64,000 nt of DNA from Streptomyces sp. NBC_01571 (GTDB taxonomy: Bacteria > Actinomycetota > Actinomycetes > Streptomycetales > Streptomycetaceae). Both the position numbers and the translations under genes were made by a program. The stretch spans positions 1,302,001 through 1,366,000 of the forward strand of contig NZ_JAPEPZ010000001.1 of assembly GCF_026339875.1 (NCBI RefSeq). Direction: 5' to 3'. A model generated the notes under the pieces. That model was not told the DNA's origin and made no database searches. It was given only the letters and a program-made list of their open reading frames with translations. Shown piece by piece: positions 9,176 through 17,600 of the stretch (within the stretch, counting starts at the first letter, position 1; every line of letters starts with the position of its first letter).

Positions 9176-10188
9176 CAGGCGTCGGCCACCAGTGCGGTGA
9201 GGTCGAGGAGCCGGTTGGTGTAGCCCCACTCGTTGTCGTACCAGCCGAAGACCTTCACCAGGGAGCCGTTGGCCTGGGTCAGAGCCGGGTCGAAGACGCA
9301 GGAGGCGGGGTCGCCGATGACGTCCCGGGAGACGATCGGTGCCTTCGAGACACGGAGGATGCCGTTCAGAGGTCCCTCCGATGCCTCGGCGAAGGCGGTG
9401 TTGATCTCCTCTGCCGTCGCCGCCGTCCGCAGAACCACCGCGAGGTCGGTGAGCGAGCCGTCCTCGACGGGCACGCGCACCGCGATGCCGTCCAGGGCAC
9501 CGGCCAGTTCCGGTACCACCAGCCCGACGGCGCGGGCGGCTCCCGTGCTGGTCGGGATGATGCTCAGGGCCGCCGACCGGGCCCGGCGCAGGTCCTTGTG
9601 CGGGCCGTCCAGCAAGGACTGGTCGTTGGTGTAGCCGTGGATGGTGGTCATCACGCCGCGCTCGATACCGAAGGCCTCGTGGAGCACCTTGACCATGGGC
9701 GCGACGCAGTTGGTGGTGCAGGAGGCGGCGGACACGATCCGGTCGTTGTGCCGGTCGTAGGTCCCGTCGTTGACGCCCATGACGATGGTGGCGTCCGCGT
9801 TCTTGCCGGGCGCCGACAGCAACACCGTGTGGGCGCCGCCCTTCAGGTGCAGGGCCGCGGCGTCACGGTCCCGGAAGCGGCCGGTGGATTCGATGACGAC
9901 GTCGGCGCCGTAGTCCGACCAGTGAAGGGCCGCCGGGTCGCGTTCGGCGGAGACCGCGATGCGTCGGCCGTCGACGGTGACAGAGCTGTCGTCGTGACTG
10001 ACCTCGCGTCCGATGTGTCCGAACGTGGAGTCGTACTCCAGCAGGTGGGCCAGGGTCGCGGGCGGGGCGATATCGTTGACGGCGACCACTTCTACGTCCT
10101 GGGTGCCCGCCTCCGCCCGGTCGAGTGCCGCGCGCAGATACGTGCGGCCGATGCGGCCGAAGCCGTTGATGCCGACGCGTACGGTCAT
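9175..10188 (-). CDS. gap: Type I glyceraldehyde-3-phosphate dehydrogenase
   Basis: 337 residues, full length. The NAD-binding GINGFGRIGR lies at 7-16, the catalytic Cys157 in SAASCTTNC, TGAARAVGLVVPELAG binds substrate, and WYDNEWGYTNRLLDL is C-terminal. It oxidises glyceraldehyde 3-phosphate to 1,3-bisphosphoglycerate. The segment usually reading RVPTPNGS is RVPVEDGS here, a common variant of secondary GAPDH paralogues. AAGGAG precedes the ATG. It heads an operon with a phosphoglucomutase-like HAD and a GH65 enzyme, and lies directly downstream of a broken phosphoketolase. The block therefore looks like an alternative sugar route for a low-oxygen state. It is probably not the housekeeping copy, which is inferred from context. 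Confidence 0.95.
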   Translation of the reverse strand: MTVRVGINGFGRIGRTYLRAALDRAEAGTQDVEVVAVNDIAPPATLAHLLEYDSTFGHIGREVSHDDSSVTVDGRRIAVSAERDPAALHWSDYGADVVIESTGRFRDRDAAALHLKGGAHTVLLSAPGKNADATIVMGVNDGTYDRHNDRIVSAASCTTNCVAPMVKVLHEAFGIERGVMTTIHGYTNDQSLLDGPHKDLRRARSAALSIIPTSTGAARAVGLVVPELAGALDGIAVRVPVEDGSLTDLAVVLRTAATAEEINTAFAEASEGPLNGILRVSKAPIVSRDVIGDPASCVFDPALTQANGSLVKVFGWYDNEWGYTNRLLDLTALVADA

Positions 10189-10241
10189 GGCGATGAGCTC
10201 CTTTGCGAGTGAGATGTCTCAGCCGGTGTCGGGGTGGGCGG

Positions 10242-10692
10242 TCAGCCGGTCCAGGTCCGGTCGGCGACCTCGGGCAGGTCGGTGCCGTGTTCCCGGATCC
10301 AGGCGTGGTGGCGGGTGCGCGTCGACGACGTTCACGACACGCACGGCGAGACCGGGCAGCAGCCGGCGCAGCAACTGGGCCGCGGCCAGGACCTCCAGGG
10401 TGGGGACGTCACCCGCGCAGGCCAGGACGACATCCGGTTCGCCACCGTTCTCCGTACCCGCCCACTCCCAGACTCCGGCACCGCGGGCGCAATGGGCGCG
10501 GGCCTCGTCCATGGACAGCCAGTCGAAGCAGGGCTGCTTGCCCGCGACGACGACATTGACGTAGTCACGGCTGCGCAGCACGTGATCGGCCACCGACAGC
10601 AGGGTGTTGGCGTCCGGCGGCAGATAGACCCGCACGACCTCCGGGCTCTTGCTGAGGACGTGGTCGACGAAACCGGGGTCCTGGCTGCCGGG
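10242..10692 (-). pseudogene. Phosphoketolase (xfp) remnant: internal fragment fused out of frame to C-terminal tail
   Basis: From about 10692 down to 10321 the minus strand reads a phosphoketolase middle section: [76 protein letters not shown] and VRVVNVVD. The expected next part (about 170 residues with HPHGL, HGYPWLIHRL and GTTTTPFDM) is absent. After a frame change near 10311-10321 the sequence resumes as [20 protein letters not shown] and stops at 10242, which is the normal C-terminus of the family. The N-terminal half (about 480 residues) is missing too. The gene has therefore suffered an internal deletion with frameshift and a large 5-prime loss, and cannot be functional. Confidence 0.8.
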
Positions 10693-10811
10693 CAGCACGA
10701 TCAAACCGGTGTCCGGGTATCCGGGCCCCTGCCGTCGTCGCGCTGTTACGTGCGGCCGCCGCGCGACCCTCGGACGTACGTCCGCCACCGCACAGCAACC
10801 CCCTGATCCGC

Positions 10812-11702
10812 TCATCCGCGCTGCGGTACCACGGCGACCGGGCAAGCGGAGTGGTGCAGGACCGCGTGGGCAACCCGACCGAGTTGGAGCCCGGCGTGTC
10901 CGTCGCGCTTCCTGGCGCCGACGACGAGCAGGTCGGCGTGGGCCGAGGCGTCCAGCAGAACCCGGCGGGCGGTCCCTTCGACGGTGCTGCGCCGCAGGTC
11001 GACGTCCGGGTGCTCCGCTGCGGCCGCGCTCAGCACCGACGCCAGGACCTCCACGGCTCGTTCCTCGTGCAAACGGGCCGGTTCACCCGCGAACAGCGGG
11101 TGGTCGGTGCTTTCATGCGCCGGGCATCGCCAGGCCCGCACGGCCTCCAAGGCGGCGCCGCGGATCTCGGCCTCCTCGAAGGCGAAACGCGTCGCCGCCG
11201 AGTCGTGCGGTGCCTCCCCGACTCCGAGTAGCACGCGCCGGTGATTCCCGGCCCTCGCCTGGTTGTCGTGGTTGCCCCGCAGCACGATCACCGGGCAGGC
11301 CGCACGGCCGGCTACCGCGAGACTGACCGAGCCCAGCAGAAGTTCGGCCAGGCCGCTGCGGCCGCGCGACCCGATGACCAGCGCGGAGGCGGTGTGTGCC
11401 TCGTTCAGCAGGACGCTCACCGCGTCGTCGGGCAGGACATCGGTACTGACCTTCACATCGGGGTCACGGCGCTGGGCGCGCCGCGCGGCGGCCTCCGTAA
11501 TGTTGTCCGCCATCACCTGCTCCGAGGGCCTGCCGAGGCCTTCGGCCGGCGCAGCGCCCTCGTAGCGCTCCCACAGCGAGGCGTACACCAGGCGCAGCGG
11601 TACACCGCGCAGCGCGGCCTCGTCCGTCGCCCAGTCCACGGCGCGCAGGCTGGACTCCGAGCCGTCGACGCCCACGACCAGGGGCAGTTCCACCGTCCTC
11701 AC
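10812..11702 (-). CDS. Tandem universal stress protein
   Basis: 296 residues with two complete Usp domains. Domain 1 runs [20 protein letters not shown] to [20 protein letters not shown] (the G-2x-G-9x-G-S ATP loop). Domain 2 runs [20 protein letters not shown] to [20 protein letters not shown] and CPVAVVPQ. The GTG start at 11702 overlaps the stop of the alcohol dehydrogenase gene by 4 nt (GTGA), so the two are translationally coupled. This tight link between an alcohol dehydrogenase and Usp genes matches the hypoxia/dormancy cluster known in Streptomyces coelicolor (from memory). Confidence 0.93.
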   Translation of the reverse strand: MRTVELPLVVGVDGSESSLRAVDWATDEAALRGVPLRLVYASLWERYEGAAPAEGLGRPSEQVMADNITEAAARRAQRRDPDVKVSTDVLPDDAVSVLLNEAHTASALVIGSRGRSGLAELLLGSVSLAVAGRAACPVIVLRGNHDNQARAGNHRRVLLGVGEAPHDSAATRFAFEEAEIRGAALEAVRAWRCPAHESTDHPLFAGEPARLHEERAVEVLASVLSAAAAEHPDVDLRRSTVEGTARRVLLDASAHADLLVVGARKRDGHAGLQLGRVAHAVLHHSACPVAVVPQRG

Positions 11703-12721
11703 CGTCCTTCATTGAAGTCGAAGACGATCCGGGCCTTGACGTGACCGCGCAGTACCTCGTCGATGGACTCGTTGACGGAGACGAGGGGCCGGGATTCCCG
11801 GATGACCCGGGTGCGGCCCGCCGCGTGCAGTTCGAAGACCTCGGTGAGATCTTGCCGTGTACCGACGATCGAGCCGATCACCGACGTGCCGTTCAGGACG
11901 GTGTCGAAGATCGGGACCTGGATCGTTCCATGAGCCGGGAGGGCCACCATCACGAGCTTCCCGCCGCGCCGCAGTCCCCCGTACACAGCGGAGAACGCGG
12001 CTTCGTCCACCGCGAGCGCGATCGCGGCGTGCGCGCCACCGAACCGCTTGAGCACCTCGGCCGGATCGTGGGTGCGGGCGTCGATGACGAGGTCGGCGCC
12101 CAGTTCCGACGCGAGTTCGAGCTTCTCGTCAGTGACATCGATGGCCGCCACCGTCGCCCCGGCGATCTTCGCGTACTGCACTGCCAGATGCCCCAGTCCC
12201 CCGACTCCCGAAATGGCAACAACCTGAGCGGGCCCGACTCCGGCGACCTTGAGCGCCTTGTACGTGGTGACGCCGGCGCAGGTGAGCGGGGCCGCGTCGA
12301 GCGGGGAGATCCCGTCGGGCACCGGCTGAGCGAAGTCGGCCCGGGCAAGCATCTTCTCGGCGTATGCGCCGTCGCACCCGTACCCGGTGTTGACCTGCTC
12401 CTCGCAGAGCGTCTCCCAGCCGGACAGGCAGTGCTCGCAGCGTCCGCAGGCGGAGCCGAGCCAGGGCACCGCGACGCGCTGGCCGAGCGCGAGGTGAGTG
12501 ACACCTGTCCCCAGGGCCTCGATCAGCCCCACGCCCTCATGACCGGGAACGAACGGCGGATTCGGCTTCACCGGCCAGTCGCCGTGCGCGGCGTGGATGT
12601 CGGTGTGACAGAGCCCCGAAGCCTCCACCCGGATGCGGACCTGGCCGGGGCCCGGCTCGGGATCGGGACGCTCCTCGATGACCAAGGGCTCACCGAACGC
12701 TCGTACGACTGCTGCCTTCAC
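11699..12721 (-). CDS. Zinc-dependent alcohol dehydrogenase (AdhP/AdhA type)
   Basis: 340 residues. Catalytic zinc ligands are Cys38 (GLCHTD), His61-Glu62 (PGHEG) and a Cys in LTCAGVTTYKAL. The structural zinc site is Cys92, 95, 98 and 106 (CGRCEHCLSGWETLC). NAD binding is at SGVGGLGHLAVQYAK. It interconverts primary alcohols and aldehydes with NAD(H), and in oxygen limitation may recycle NADH. The GTG start at 12721 is chosen because GAGGAGA precedes it and the fold begins there. It lies between two universal stress genes and is coupled to the downstream one. Confidence 0.94.
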   Translation of the reverse strand: MKAAVVRAFGEPLVIEERPDPEPGPGQVRIRVEASGLCHTDIHAAHGDWPVKPNPPFVPGHEGVGLIEALGTGVTHLALGQRVAVPWLGSACGRCEHCLSGWETLCEEQVNTGYGCDGAYAEKMLARADFAQPVPDGISPLDAAPLTCAGVTTYKALKVAGVGPAQVVAISGVGGLGHLAVQYAKIAGATVAAIDVTDEKLELASELGADLVIDARTHDPAEVLKRFGGAHAAIALAVDEAAFSAVYGGLRRGGKLVMVALPAHGTIQVPIFDTVLNGTSVIGSIVGTRQDLTEVFELHAAGRTRVIRESRPLVSVNESIDEVLRGHVKARIVFDFNEGR

Positions 12722-12773
12722 GGGGTCTCTCCTCGGATGGTCGTTAGCGTCAGGTGGTCGTCGTTCCGGTTGG

Positions 12774-13688
12774 TCAGTCGTGAGGGACGACAGCGACGGG
12801 GGCCGTGGCGTGGTGCAGCACTGCGTGCGTGACCGGCCCGATGTGCGCGCCGAACGGAGAGCGGCGGATCCGGCGGCCGACAACCACCAGGGACGCCTCG
12901 CGCGAGGCGTCGACCAAATGGTTGGCCGCCTTCCCGGACAGCGAGTCCTCGACGACGTCCACCGTCGGGAACTTCTGTCGCCACGGCCGGAGCACTCCGG
13001 CCACGGCCGCCGCTTCCTCCGCTCCGAGCTGAGCATTCAGCTCCAGGTCCGGGGGCATCCCGTACGCGATGTAGGGCGGCTCGTTCCAGGCATGGACGAC
13101 CCGCAGCGAGGTATTGCGCAGGTGTGCGGCCTCGAAAGCGAAGCCGATCAGGGTGTCGTCGGGGCCCGTGGTGTCGAGCCCGAGCACGACGGGCCGCGAG
13201 GGCGGGGCGTCGGATCCGGTGTCAGAGGTGCCCGACGGCCGGGTCGGATGCTCGCCGACGCCCCGGCCCTCGCCCCGTACGAGGACCACGGGGCGCTCTG
13301 CGTGCGCCACCACAGCCAGCCCGACGGAGCCGACCGCGAAGCCGCCCACCCCGCTCAGGCCACGAGATCCGAGCACCAGCAGCTCGGCGTCCTTCGCGGC
13401 ATCGATCAGCAGGTCGGCGGGCCGGCCCGTGACCTGTTCCACGTGCAGGTCGACCTCCGGGTGGGCCTCCCGCAGACCAGCGGCCGCCTCGCGCGGTACG
13501 CGCTCGGTCCAGTGCTTGTGGGTCTCAGGGCCGAGCAGAGGAGCCAGGGCCATGGGTTCCGGAACCGGCTCCCAGACGTGCACCAGCTTCAGCGGCAGCT
13601 CACGAAGCTGCGCCTCGCGGGCCGCCCATTCGGCGGCGGCACGGCTCTCGGACGAGCCGTCGAAGCCCACGGTGACAGTGCGGGCCAT
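12774..13688 (-). CDS. Tandem universal stress protein
   Basis: 304 residues. Domain 1 opens MARTVTVGFDGSSESRAAAE with ATP loop LVLGSRGLSGVGGFAVGSVG. Domain 2 opens RPVVLGLDTTGPDDTLIGFA and ends LVVVGRRIRRSPFGAHIGPV then APVAVVPHD. A Ser/Thr/Pro-rich linker of about 20 residues joins them. AGGAGGTGA lies ideally before the ATG at 13688. Just upstream come a 26-bp perfect inverted repeat, two operator-like boxes and a MITE, so the promoter region is unusually elaborate. It lies 52 nt upstream of the alcohol dehydrogenase gene and is probably cotranscribed with it. Confidence 0.94.
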   Translation of the reverse strand: MARTVTVGFDGSSESRAAAEWAAREAQLRELPLKLVHVWEPVPEPMALAPLLGPETHKHWTERVPREAAAGLREAHPEVDLHVEQVTGRPADLLIDAAKDAELLVLGSRGLSGVGGFAVGSVGLAVVAHAERPVVLVRGEGRGVGEHPTRPSGTSDTGSDAPPSRPVVLGLDTTGPDDTLIGFAFEAAHLRNTSLRVVHAWNEPPYIAYGMPPDLELNAQLGAEEAAAVAGVLRPWRQKFPTVDVVEDSLSGKAANHLVDASREASLVVVGRRIRRSPFGAHIGPVTHAVLHHATAPVAVVPHD

Positions 13689-13702
13689 GCTGTTCACCTC
13701 CT

Positions 13703-13728
13703 GAACCGGGATCGCTCGATCCCGGTTC
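13703..13728. promoter_or_regulatory. Perfect 12-bp inverted repeat in leader of universal stress gene
   Basis: GAACCGGGATCG (13703-13714), a 2-nt centre, then CGATCCCGGTTC (13717-13728). It ends about 15 nt before the ATG and abuts the ribosome binding site. It could be an operator or an mRNA hairpin masking translation; the sequence alone does not decide. Confidence 0.5.
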
Positions 13729-13758
13729 CAGCGTCGGGTCATGGTGGGTTGCGGTGCA

Positions 13759-13794
13759 GGGGCCGCAGGTCCCCGGAAGAGGCCGTTCGGCCCT
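13759..13794. promoter_or_regulatory. Two operator-like boxes before universal stress gene
   Basis: GGGGCCGCAGGTCCCC (13759-13774) and GAGGCCGTTCGGCCCT (13779-13794) lie 70-105 nt before the stress gene start. The second fits the RGGGYYG-NN-CGGCCCY palindrome found elsewhere in this block. Its last bases touch the CTAG insertion site of the adjacent MITE. Confidence 0.4.
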
Positions 13795-13796
13795 AG

Positions 13797-13969
13797 GTCG
13801 TGTTGCGAAAGTCCCGCCTGCCTCGCGGCGCCTGGCACGCCCTCTCGCCGCACCGGGCGAAAACCCGGGTACGTCCAGTACGCGGGCTTCCGCCCGGCAC
13901 GCCGAGAGCACGCACCAGACGCCGCGAGGCCCGCCCTCCGGGCGGACGACGGGACTTTCGCAACACGCC
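13797..13969. mobile_element. MITE-like palindromic element with CTAG target duplication
   Basis: A 173-bp element bounded by GTCGTGTTGCGAAAGTCCCG and, on the other strand, GGCGTGTTGCGAAAGTCCCG (19 of 20 identical). Direct CTAG copies flank it (13793-13796 and 13970-13973). Inside, a second pair of arms of about 53 nt (starting GCCTCGCGGCG at the left and ending CGCCGCGAGGC at the right) meets at a GTCCA loop, so almost the whole element is one imperfect hairpin. It codes for nothing convincing. Non-coding, terminally inverted and with a short duplicated target, it behaves like a MITE mobilised by a full-length insertion sequence elsewhere. IS5-type elements often use CTAG-like targets; that family assignment is inference. 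Confidence 0.75.
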
Positions 13970-14032
13970 CTAGGTCCCGAGTCCCGTGGGGGCGGGTGAC
14001 CCCTTGTCGGGGACGGCCGTCCCCTCCCGCGG

Positions 14033-14662
14033 TCAGCGCAACCAGCCGTTGTTCCGGACGATGGGCAGCTTGGCCCAGAGCTTGCCGACGCCCAGGGTGT
14101 CGCCGGCCGCTACCAGCGCCAGAGCGACGAGGACTACGGCGTAGACGAGGTGGTAGTCCGCGAACGGGTTGCTGGACATGCTGGCCGAGCCGTCGGAGAG
14201 GTGCTTGGCGGGCGGCCACTCGGCAACCCACATCAGCGCCATCATCGCCGTGCCCGCGACGGCCGCGAGCCGCAGCGCGAAGCCGCCGACGAGGGCCAGT
14301 CCGATGCCGAGCAGACCGGCCATGAACAGCCAGTCCGCCCAGGTGGCGCCGGCCCAGGAGTGGAAGGTGGACTCCATCGGTCCGGCGGCGACGCCGCTGA
14401 GGAAGCCCTTGGTCGGCGAACCGCCGTCGATCCAGCCCTTGCCGGAGGGAGTGGCGTAGCCGAACCCGAAGGTCTTGTCGAGGAAGGCCCACAAGAAGAC
14501 GAACCCGGTCAGCAGCCTGAGGGAAGCGAAGACGTAGGCCCGTGCGACGGCCGTGTCGCTGCGCGCCGATTCCACGGACTCGGACGTCGACGATGCCCGG
14601 TCCCTGCGGAACGACGACAGACGGAATCCCGCACTCCGGTGAGGGTGCTCGTGCATGGCCAT
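14033..14662 (-). CDS. DoxX/DoxD-like membrane protein
   Basis: 209 residues. A basic cytoplasmic lead of about 50 residues is followed by four hydrophobic segments (YVFASLRLLTGFVFLWAFLD, WADWLFMAGLLGIGLALVGG, LAAVAGTAMMALMWVAEW, LVYAVVLVALALVAAGDTL). This four-helix pattern with an extended loop after helix 1 (GYATPSGKGWIDGG) is that of DoxD/DoxX-like proteins, linked to quinone-dependent oxidation or membrane redox stress. The ATG at 14662 has GAAGGGA upstream. An operator-like box lies about 108 nt upstream (14770). The location in the stress block suggests co-regulation. Confidence 0.8.
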   Translation of the reverse strand: MAMHEHPHRSAGFRLSSFRRDRASSTSESVESARSDTAVARAYVFASLRLLTGFVFLWAFLDKTFGFGYATPSGKGWIDGGSPTKGFLSGVAAGPMESTFHSWAGATWADWLFMAGLLGIGLALVGGFALRLAAVAGTAMMALMWVAEWPPAKHLSDGSASMSSNPFADYHLVYAVVLVALALVAAGDTLGVGKLWAKLPIVRNNGWLR

Positions 14663-15000
14663 GATGGTGGTCCCTTCAAGGGAATCGGCGAGTGTCGGAT
14701 CCGTGCCCGACAGCGACCACTCTGGTGGCGGCGGTCCGGTCCCACCGGATGCCGAAAGGCCGTGCCTGTGGGGCTGAACGGCCCTATCTGACAGCCTCGT
14801 TGGGCTCGTCGCACAACGGGTTCGCGGCACTGCGCCGAAGGCCTCGCCAGGGGCGCCTGCCTCCGACCACAGGGTTCACCGCTTCTTTCAATTCCGGCGG
14901 CAGAGGCCCTTCGTCCCCTGCCCGGCGTGCTGCTCCCGAGGTGTGACGAGAGGGAAGGTTCCCAGCGCACCCCCGCAACCGCCGGATTCGGAGGCATGCC
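14663..15000. other. Intergenic region upstream of DoxX-like gene
   Basis: 338 bp without a supported gene. It contains the box at 14770-14785 and the GGAGG site of a possible small plus-strand gene near its right end. Nothing else is recognised. Confidence 0.5.
14770..14785. promoter_or_regulatory. Operator-like box before DoxX-like gene
   Basis: GGGGCTGAACGGCCCT is a 7-2-7 palindrome of the same form as those at 5208, 13779 and 18614. It lies 108 nt upstream of the DoxX-like start on the minus strand. It is a candidate response-regulator site by recurrence only. Confidence 0.4.
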
Positions 15001-15087
15001 ATGAACCGCCGCATCCCGTGGGAGCTCTTCGGCCGCGCACGCACCTTGCACATCGCGGTCGTGCGCTCCGCTCAGGACGAGGACTAG
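15001..15087 (+). CDS. Possible small protein of 28 residues
   Basis: ATG at 15001 with GGAGG at 14990-14994, six bases before it. It encodes MNRRIPWELFGRARTLHIAV followed by VRSAQDED and a TAG stop. About 25 of 27 third codon positions are G or C, like real genes here. It ends four bases inside the convergent SulP gene. There is no recognised family and no membrane segment. It could equally be a chance frame, and its length gives little statistical support. Confidence 0.3.
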   Translation: MNRRIPWELFGRARTLHIAVVRSAQDED

Positions 15088-16826
15088 TGCCGCGCCCCTT
15101 GACCGCCCCCGTGTCCCCCGTGTCCCAGCCACTCCTGGTAGGCGGATACGGCCGTGGGCAGCGTCGGGAAGATCCGCTCGACACCGATGGCCCCGGTCAG
15201 CCCGTAGGCGTCGAGGTCATCGCGCAGGTCCTGTTTGACGCGGGCGAGCGCGAAGACGATGCGGCGCTTCTCGAACTCCTGACGCAGGGCGTCGACTGCG
15301 TCGAGTGCGGTGATGTCCACCTCGACGATGGCCTCGGTGTTGAGGACGAACCAGTCGACAGGACCGTCGTGACGGTCGGCTGCCGCGAGCGCTCGCCGCT
15401 TGAAGTCCTCGGCGTTGGCGAAGAACAGCGGCGAATCGTACCGATAGACAAGCAGGCCGGGGACCATGTGGGCCTGCGGATAGTCGTCCACGTCGTGCAT
15501 CCCGGCCAGGCCCGGGACCAGTCCTTCGATGGCGTCGTGCGGCCGGGCCACCCGGGTGAGCAGCTCCGCGACGGAGAGCCCGACCGCCACAAGCACGCCG
15601 TACAGGATGTCCAGGGCGAGTACCCCGATCAGACATCCCAGGGCCAACAGCAGCTCCCGGCGTCGGAAGGCGGCCAGCCGTCGGAACCCCGCCAGATCCA
15701 TCATGCGGACGGCGGCATAGACGACCAGGGCGCCCAGGACGGTCGTGGGCGTGTGCGCGAGGAGTGGGCTGAGGAACAGCAGTACGGCCAGGACCGCGGC
15801 ACCGGCGACAAGAGAGTACGCCTGGGTGCGGCCCCCGGCCGCGTCCGCGAGAGCGGTGCGACTGGCGCTGCTGCTCACCGGGAGGCCGTGCAGCACGCCC
15901 GCACCCAGGTTCGCGGCCCCCAAGGCCAACAGCTCCTGGTTTGGGTCAAGTTCGTCGCGATCCGAGAAGGCGCGCGCGGTGAGGATGACATCGGTGTAGC
16001 CGACGAGGAGCACGCCAAGAGCGGGCAGTACCAGGCGTGGCAGGTCACCCGGCGTCGGCAGCCCTGCGACAGGCAGCCCGGCCGGTACCGTGCCGATGAC
16101 GGCGATGCCGTGATCTCCCAGTCCGAAGACCGCGACGGCCGCCGTCCCGAGAATCAAGGCCAGCAGTGGCCCAGGGACCCGGGGGCAGAACCGCGCAACC
16201 GCGAAAAGGAGCACGATCGCCGCCACAGAGAAAATCACCGTGGAAGACCGAGCCGTTCCCAGGTTCCTCACGAAGGACATCAGTTGCGGAAAGAACCGGG
16301 AACCTGAGGTGCTGACACCGGTCAGTTTGGGCAGCTGGTCGACGATCATGATGAGTGCCACGCCCGTCATGTAGCCGACCAGAATCGGCCGCGACAGGAG
16401 ATCGGCGAGGAAGCCCAGTCGGGCCACCCATGCCACCAGCAACATCACTCCGACCACGAACGCGAGTGCGGAGGCCAAGGCCGCGTACCGGCCGGGGTCG
16501 CCGGCGGCGAGTGGTCCCACCACCGTGGCCGTCATCAGTGCGGTGGTCGACTCCGGCCCGACCGACAACAGCCGCGACGATCCCAGCAGCGCGTACACCA
16601 GCAGGGCGGGGAGGATCGCCCACAGCCCCACGACCGGCGGCAGCCCCGCGAGGCCCGCGTAGGCCATGACCTGCGGAACCAGATACGCCGCGACGGTCAC
16701 GCCTGCCAGCAGGTCGCCGCGTAGCCACGGTCGGCGGTAGCCGGCCAGCACAGCGAGCCCGGGAGCAAGTCGCCGCACGAGACCGCCGCACCGTTCCCCG
16801 GCGGACACACCCGGGTGCTCGGACAT
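15084..16826 (-). CDS. SulP family anion transporter with STAS domain
   Basis: 580 residues. The membrane part (about 35-430) begins LRGDLLAGVTVAAYLVPQVM and AYAGLAGLPPVVGLW, the SulP signature, with about 11-12 hydrophobic helices. The C-terminal STAS domain (about 450-565) contains FFANAEDFKRRALAA and VDWFVLNTEAIVEVDITALD. SulP proteins carry sulfate, bicarbonate or other anions; the substrate is not predictable here. AAGGGAG precedes the ATG at 16826. It may share the stress regulon, but no box of the local type was found right before it. Confidence 0.93.
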   Translation of the reverse strand: MSEHPGVSAGERCGGLVRRLAPGLAVLAGYRRPWLRGDLLAGVTVAAYLVPQVMAYAGLAGLPPVVGLWAILPALLVYALLGSSRLLSVGPESTTALMTATVVGPLAAGDPGRYAALASALAFVVGVMLLVAWVARLGFLADLLSRPILVGYMTGVALIMIVDQLPKLTGVSTSGSRFFPQLMSFVRNLGTARSSTVIFSVAAIVLLFAVARFCPRVPGPLLALILGTAAVAVFGLGDHGIAVIGTVPAGLPVAGLPTPGDLPRLVLPALGVLLVGYTDVILTARAFSDRDELDPNQELLALGAANLGAGVLHGLPVSSSASRTALADAAGGRTQAYSLVAGAAVLAVLLFLSPLLAHTPTTVLGALVVYAAVRMMDLAGFRRLAAFRRRELLLALGCLIGVLALDILYGVLVAVGLSVAELLTRVARPHDAIEGLVPGLAGMHDVDDYPQAHMVPGLLVYRYDSPLFFANAEDFKRRALAAADRHDGPVDWFVLNTEAIVEVDITALDAVDALRQEFEKRRIVFALARVKQDLRDDLDAYGLTGAIGVERIFPTLPTAVSAYQEWLGHGGHGGGQGARH

Positions 16827-17187
16827 GGGGCTCCCTTCATCGCCCCTTTCAGCATCGCCCCGCGTACCTTCCGCGGCGAGGGCCTGCCCGCCCTCGCCGC
16901 GGAACGCTCAGGACCGATGCGTCAGGGTCCCTTCGTCAACACGAACGTTAGGTCTTCGGTCGTGGAGTTCCCCGGCTCGGATGACGCGTCATCTCGTGCC
17001 AGGGCCACCGACTGCAGCGCAGGACACCCCTGTGGCCTGGACCGGCGGCGCGATCCGGCGCAGGCTGGAGAGGAGCGAGGGACAGCGAGGGCCACACCCC
17101 TGCCGCCCTCTCGGACGGCGCAGCGGGGCGGCTCTGCGTGCGAGGCGTATCCGCCCCGTCCCTCACCTCGGAGCAGGAGTGATCACG
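16827..17187. other. Divergent intergenic region between SulP and DUF1876 genes
   Basis: 361 bp with no supported gene. It holds a perfect 14-bp palindrome GATGACGCGTCATC (16980-16993) and an inverted GGACC/GGTCC pair (about 16913-16932). Either could be an operator; there is no further evidence. Confidence 0.4.
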
Positions 17188-17460
17188 ATGGAAGCCAAAC
17201 AGTGGTCCGTTCAGATCTACATATCCGAGGACGGCGACGCCACCCACGCCCGTGCCGTCCTCACCACCCGGGACACGGCGGCCATCACCGGCAGGGGCGT
17301 GGCCCGGCGCAACCCGGGCGACCGCCCGATACCGGAGATCGGCGACGAGCTCGCCGCCAGCCGCGCCCTCGATGATCTGGCCATCCGGCTGCGCGACGTC
17401 GCCTCCGCCGACATCGTGCAGCTGACAGGACCCGCCGATCCGTCCAGGGCCGGCTGGTGA
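17188..17460 (+). CDS. DUF1876 domain-containing protein
   Basis: 90 residues: MEAKQWSVQIYISEDGDATH, then ARAVLTTRDTAAITGRGVAR and a C-terminal SRALDDLAIRLRDVASADI. This matches the DUF1876 family of small actinobacterial proteins with a dsRBD-like alpha/beta fold, often next to universal stress genes. Their function is unknown. The ATG at 17188 is chosen because AGGAG lies eight bases upstream. A CBS-BON gene follows 140 nt later on the same strand. Confidence 0.88.
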   Translation: MEAKQWSVQIYISEDGDATHARAVLTTRDTAAITGRGVARRNPGDRPIPEIGDELAASRALDDLAIRLRDVASADIVQLTGPADPSRAGW

Positions 17461-17600
17461 GGGAGTCCGAACGGAACAGAGATACGGCATGCCTGCCGTA
17501 CGCCCATGCCGACGCCGCCATCCCCTCACGCACGTCGCCCCTGCTCCGTCCACTTCCTCGACCCGCCATCGCCTCCGCACGACATCCTGAGGAGGGGACC

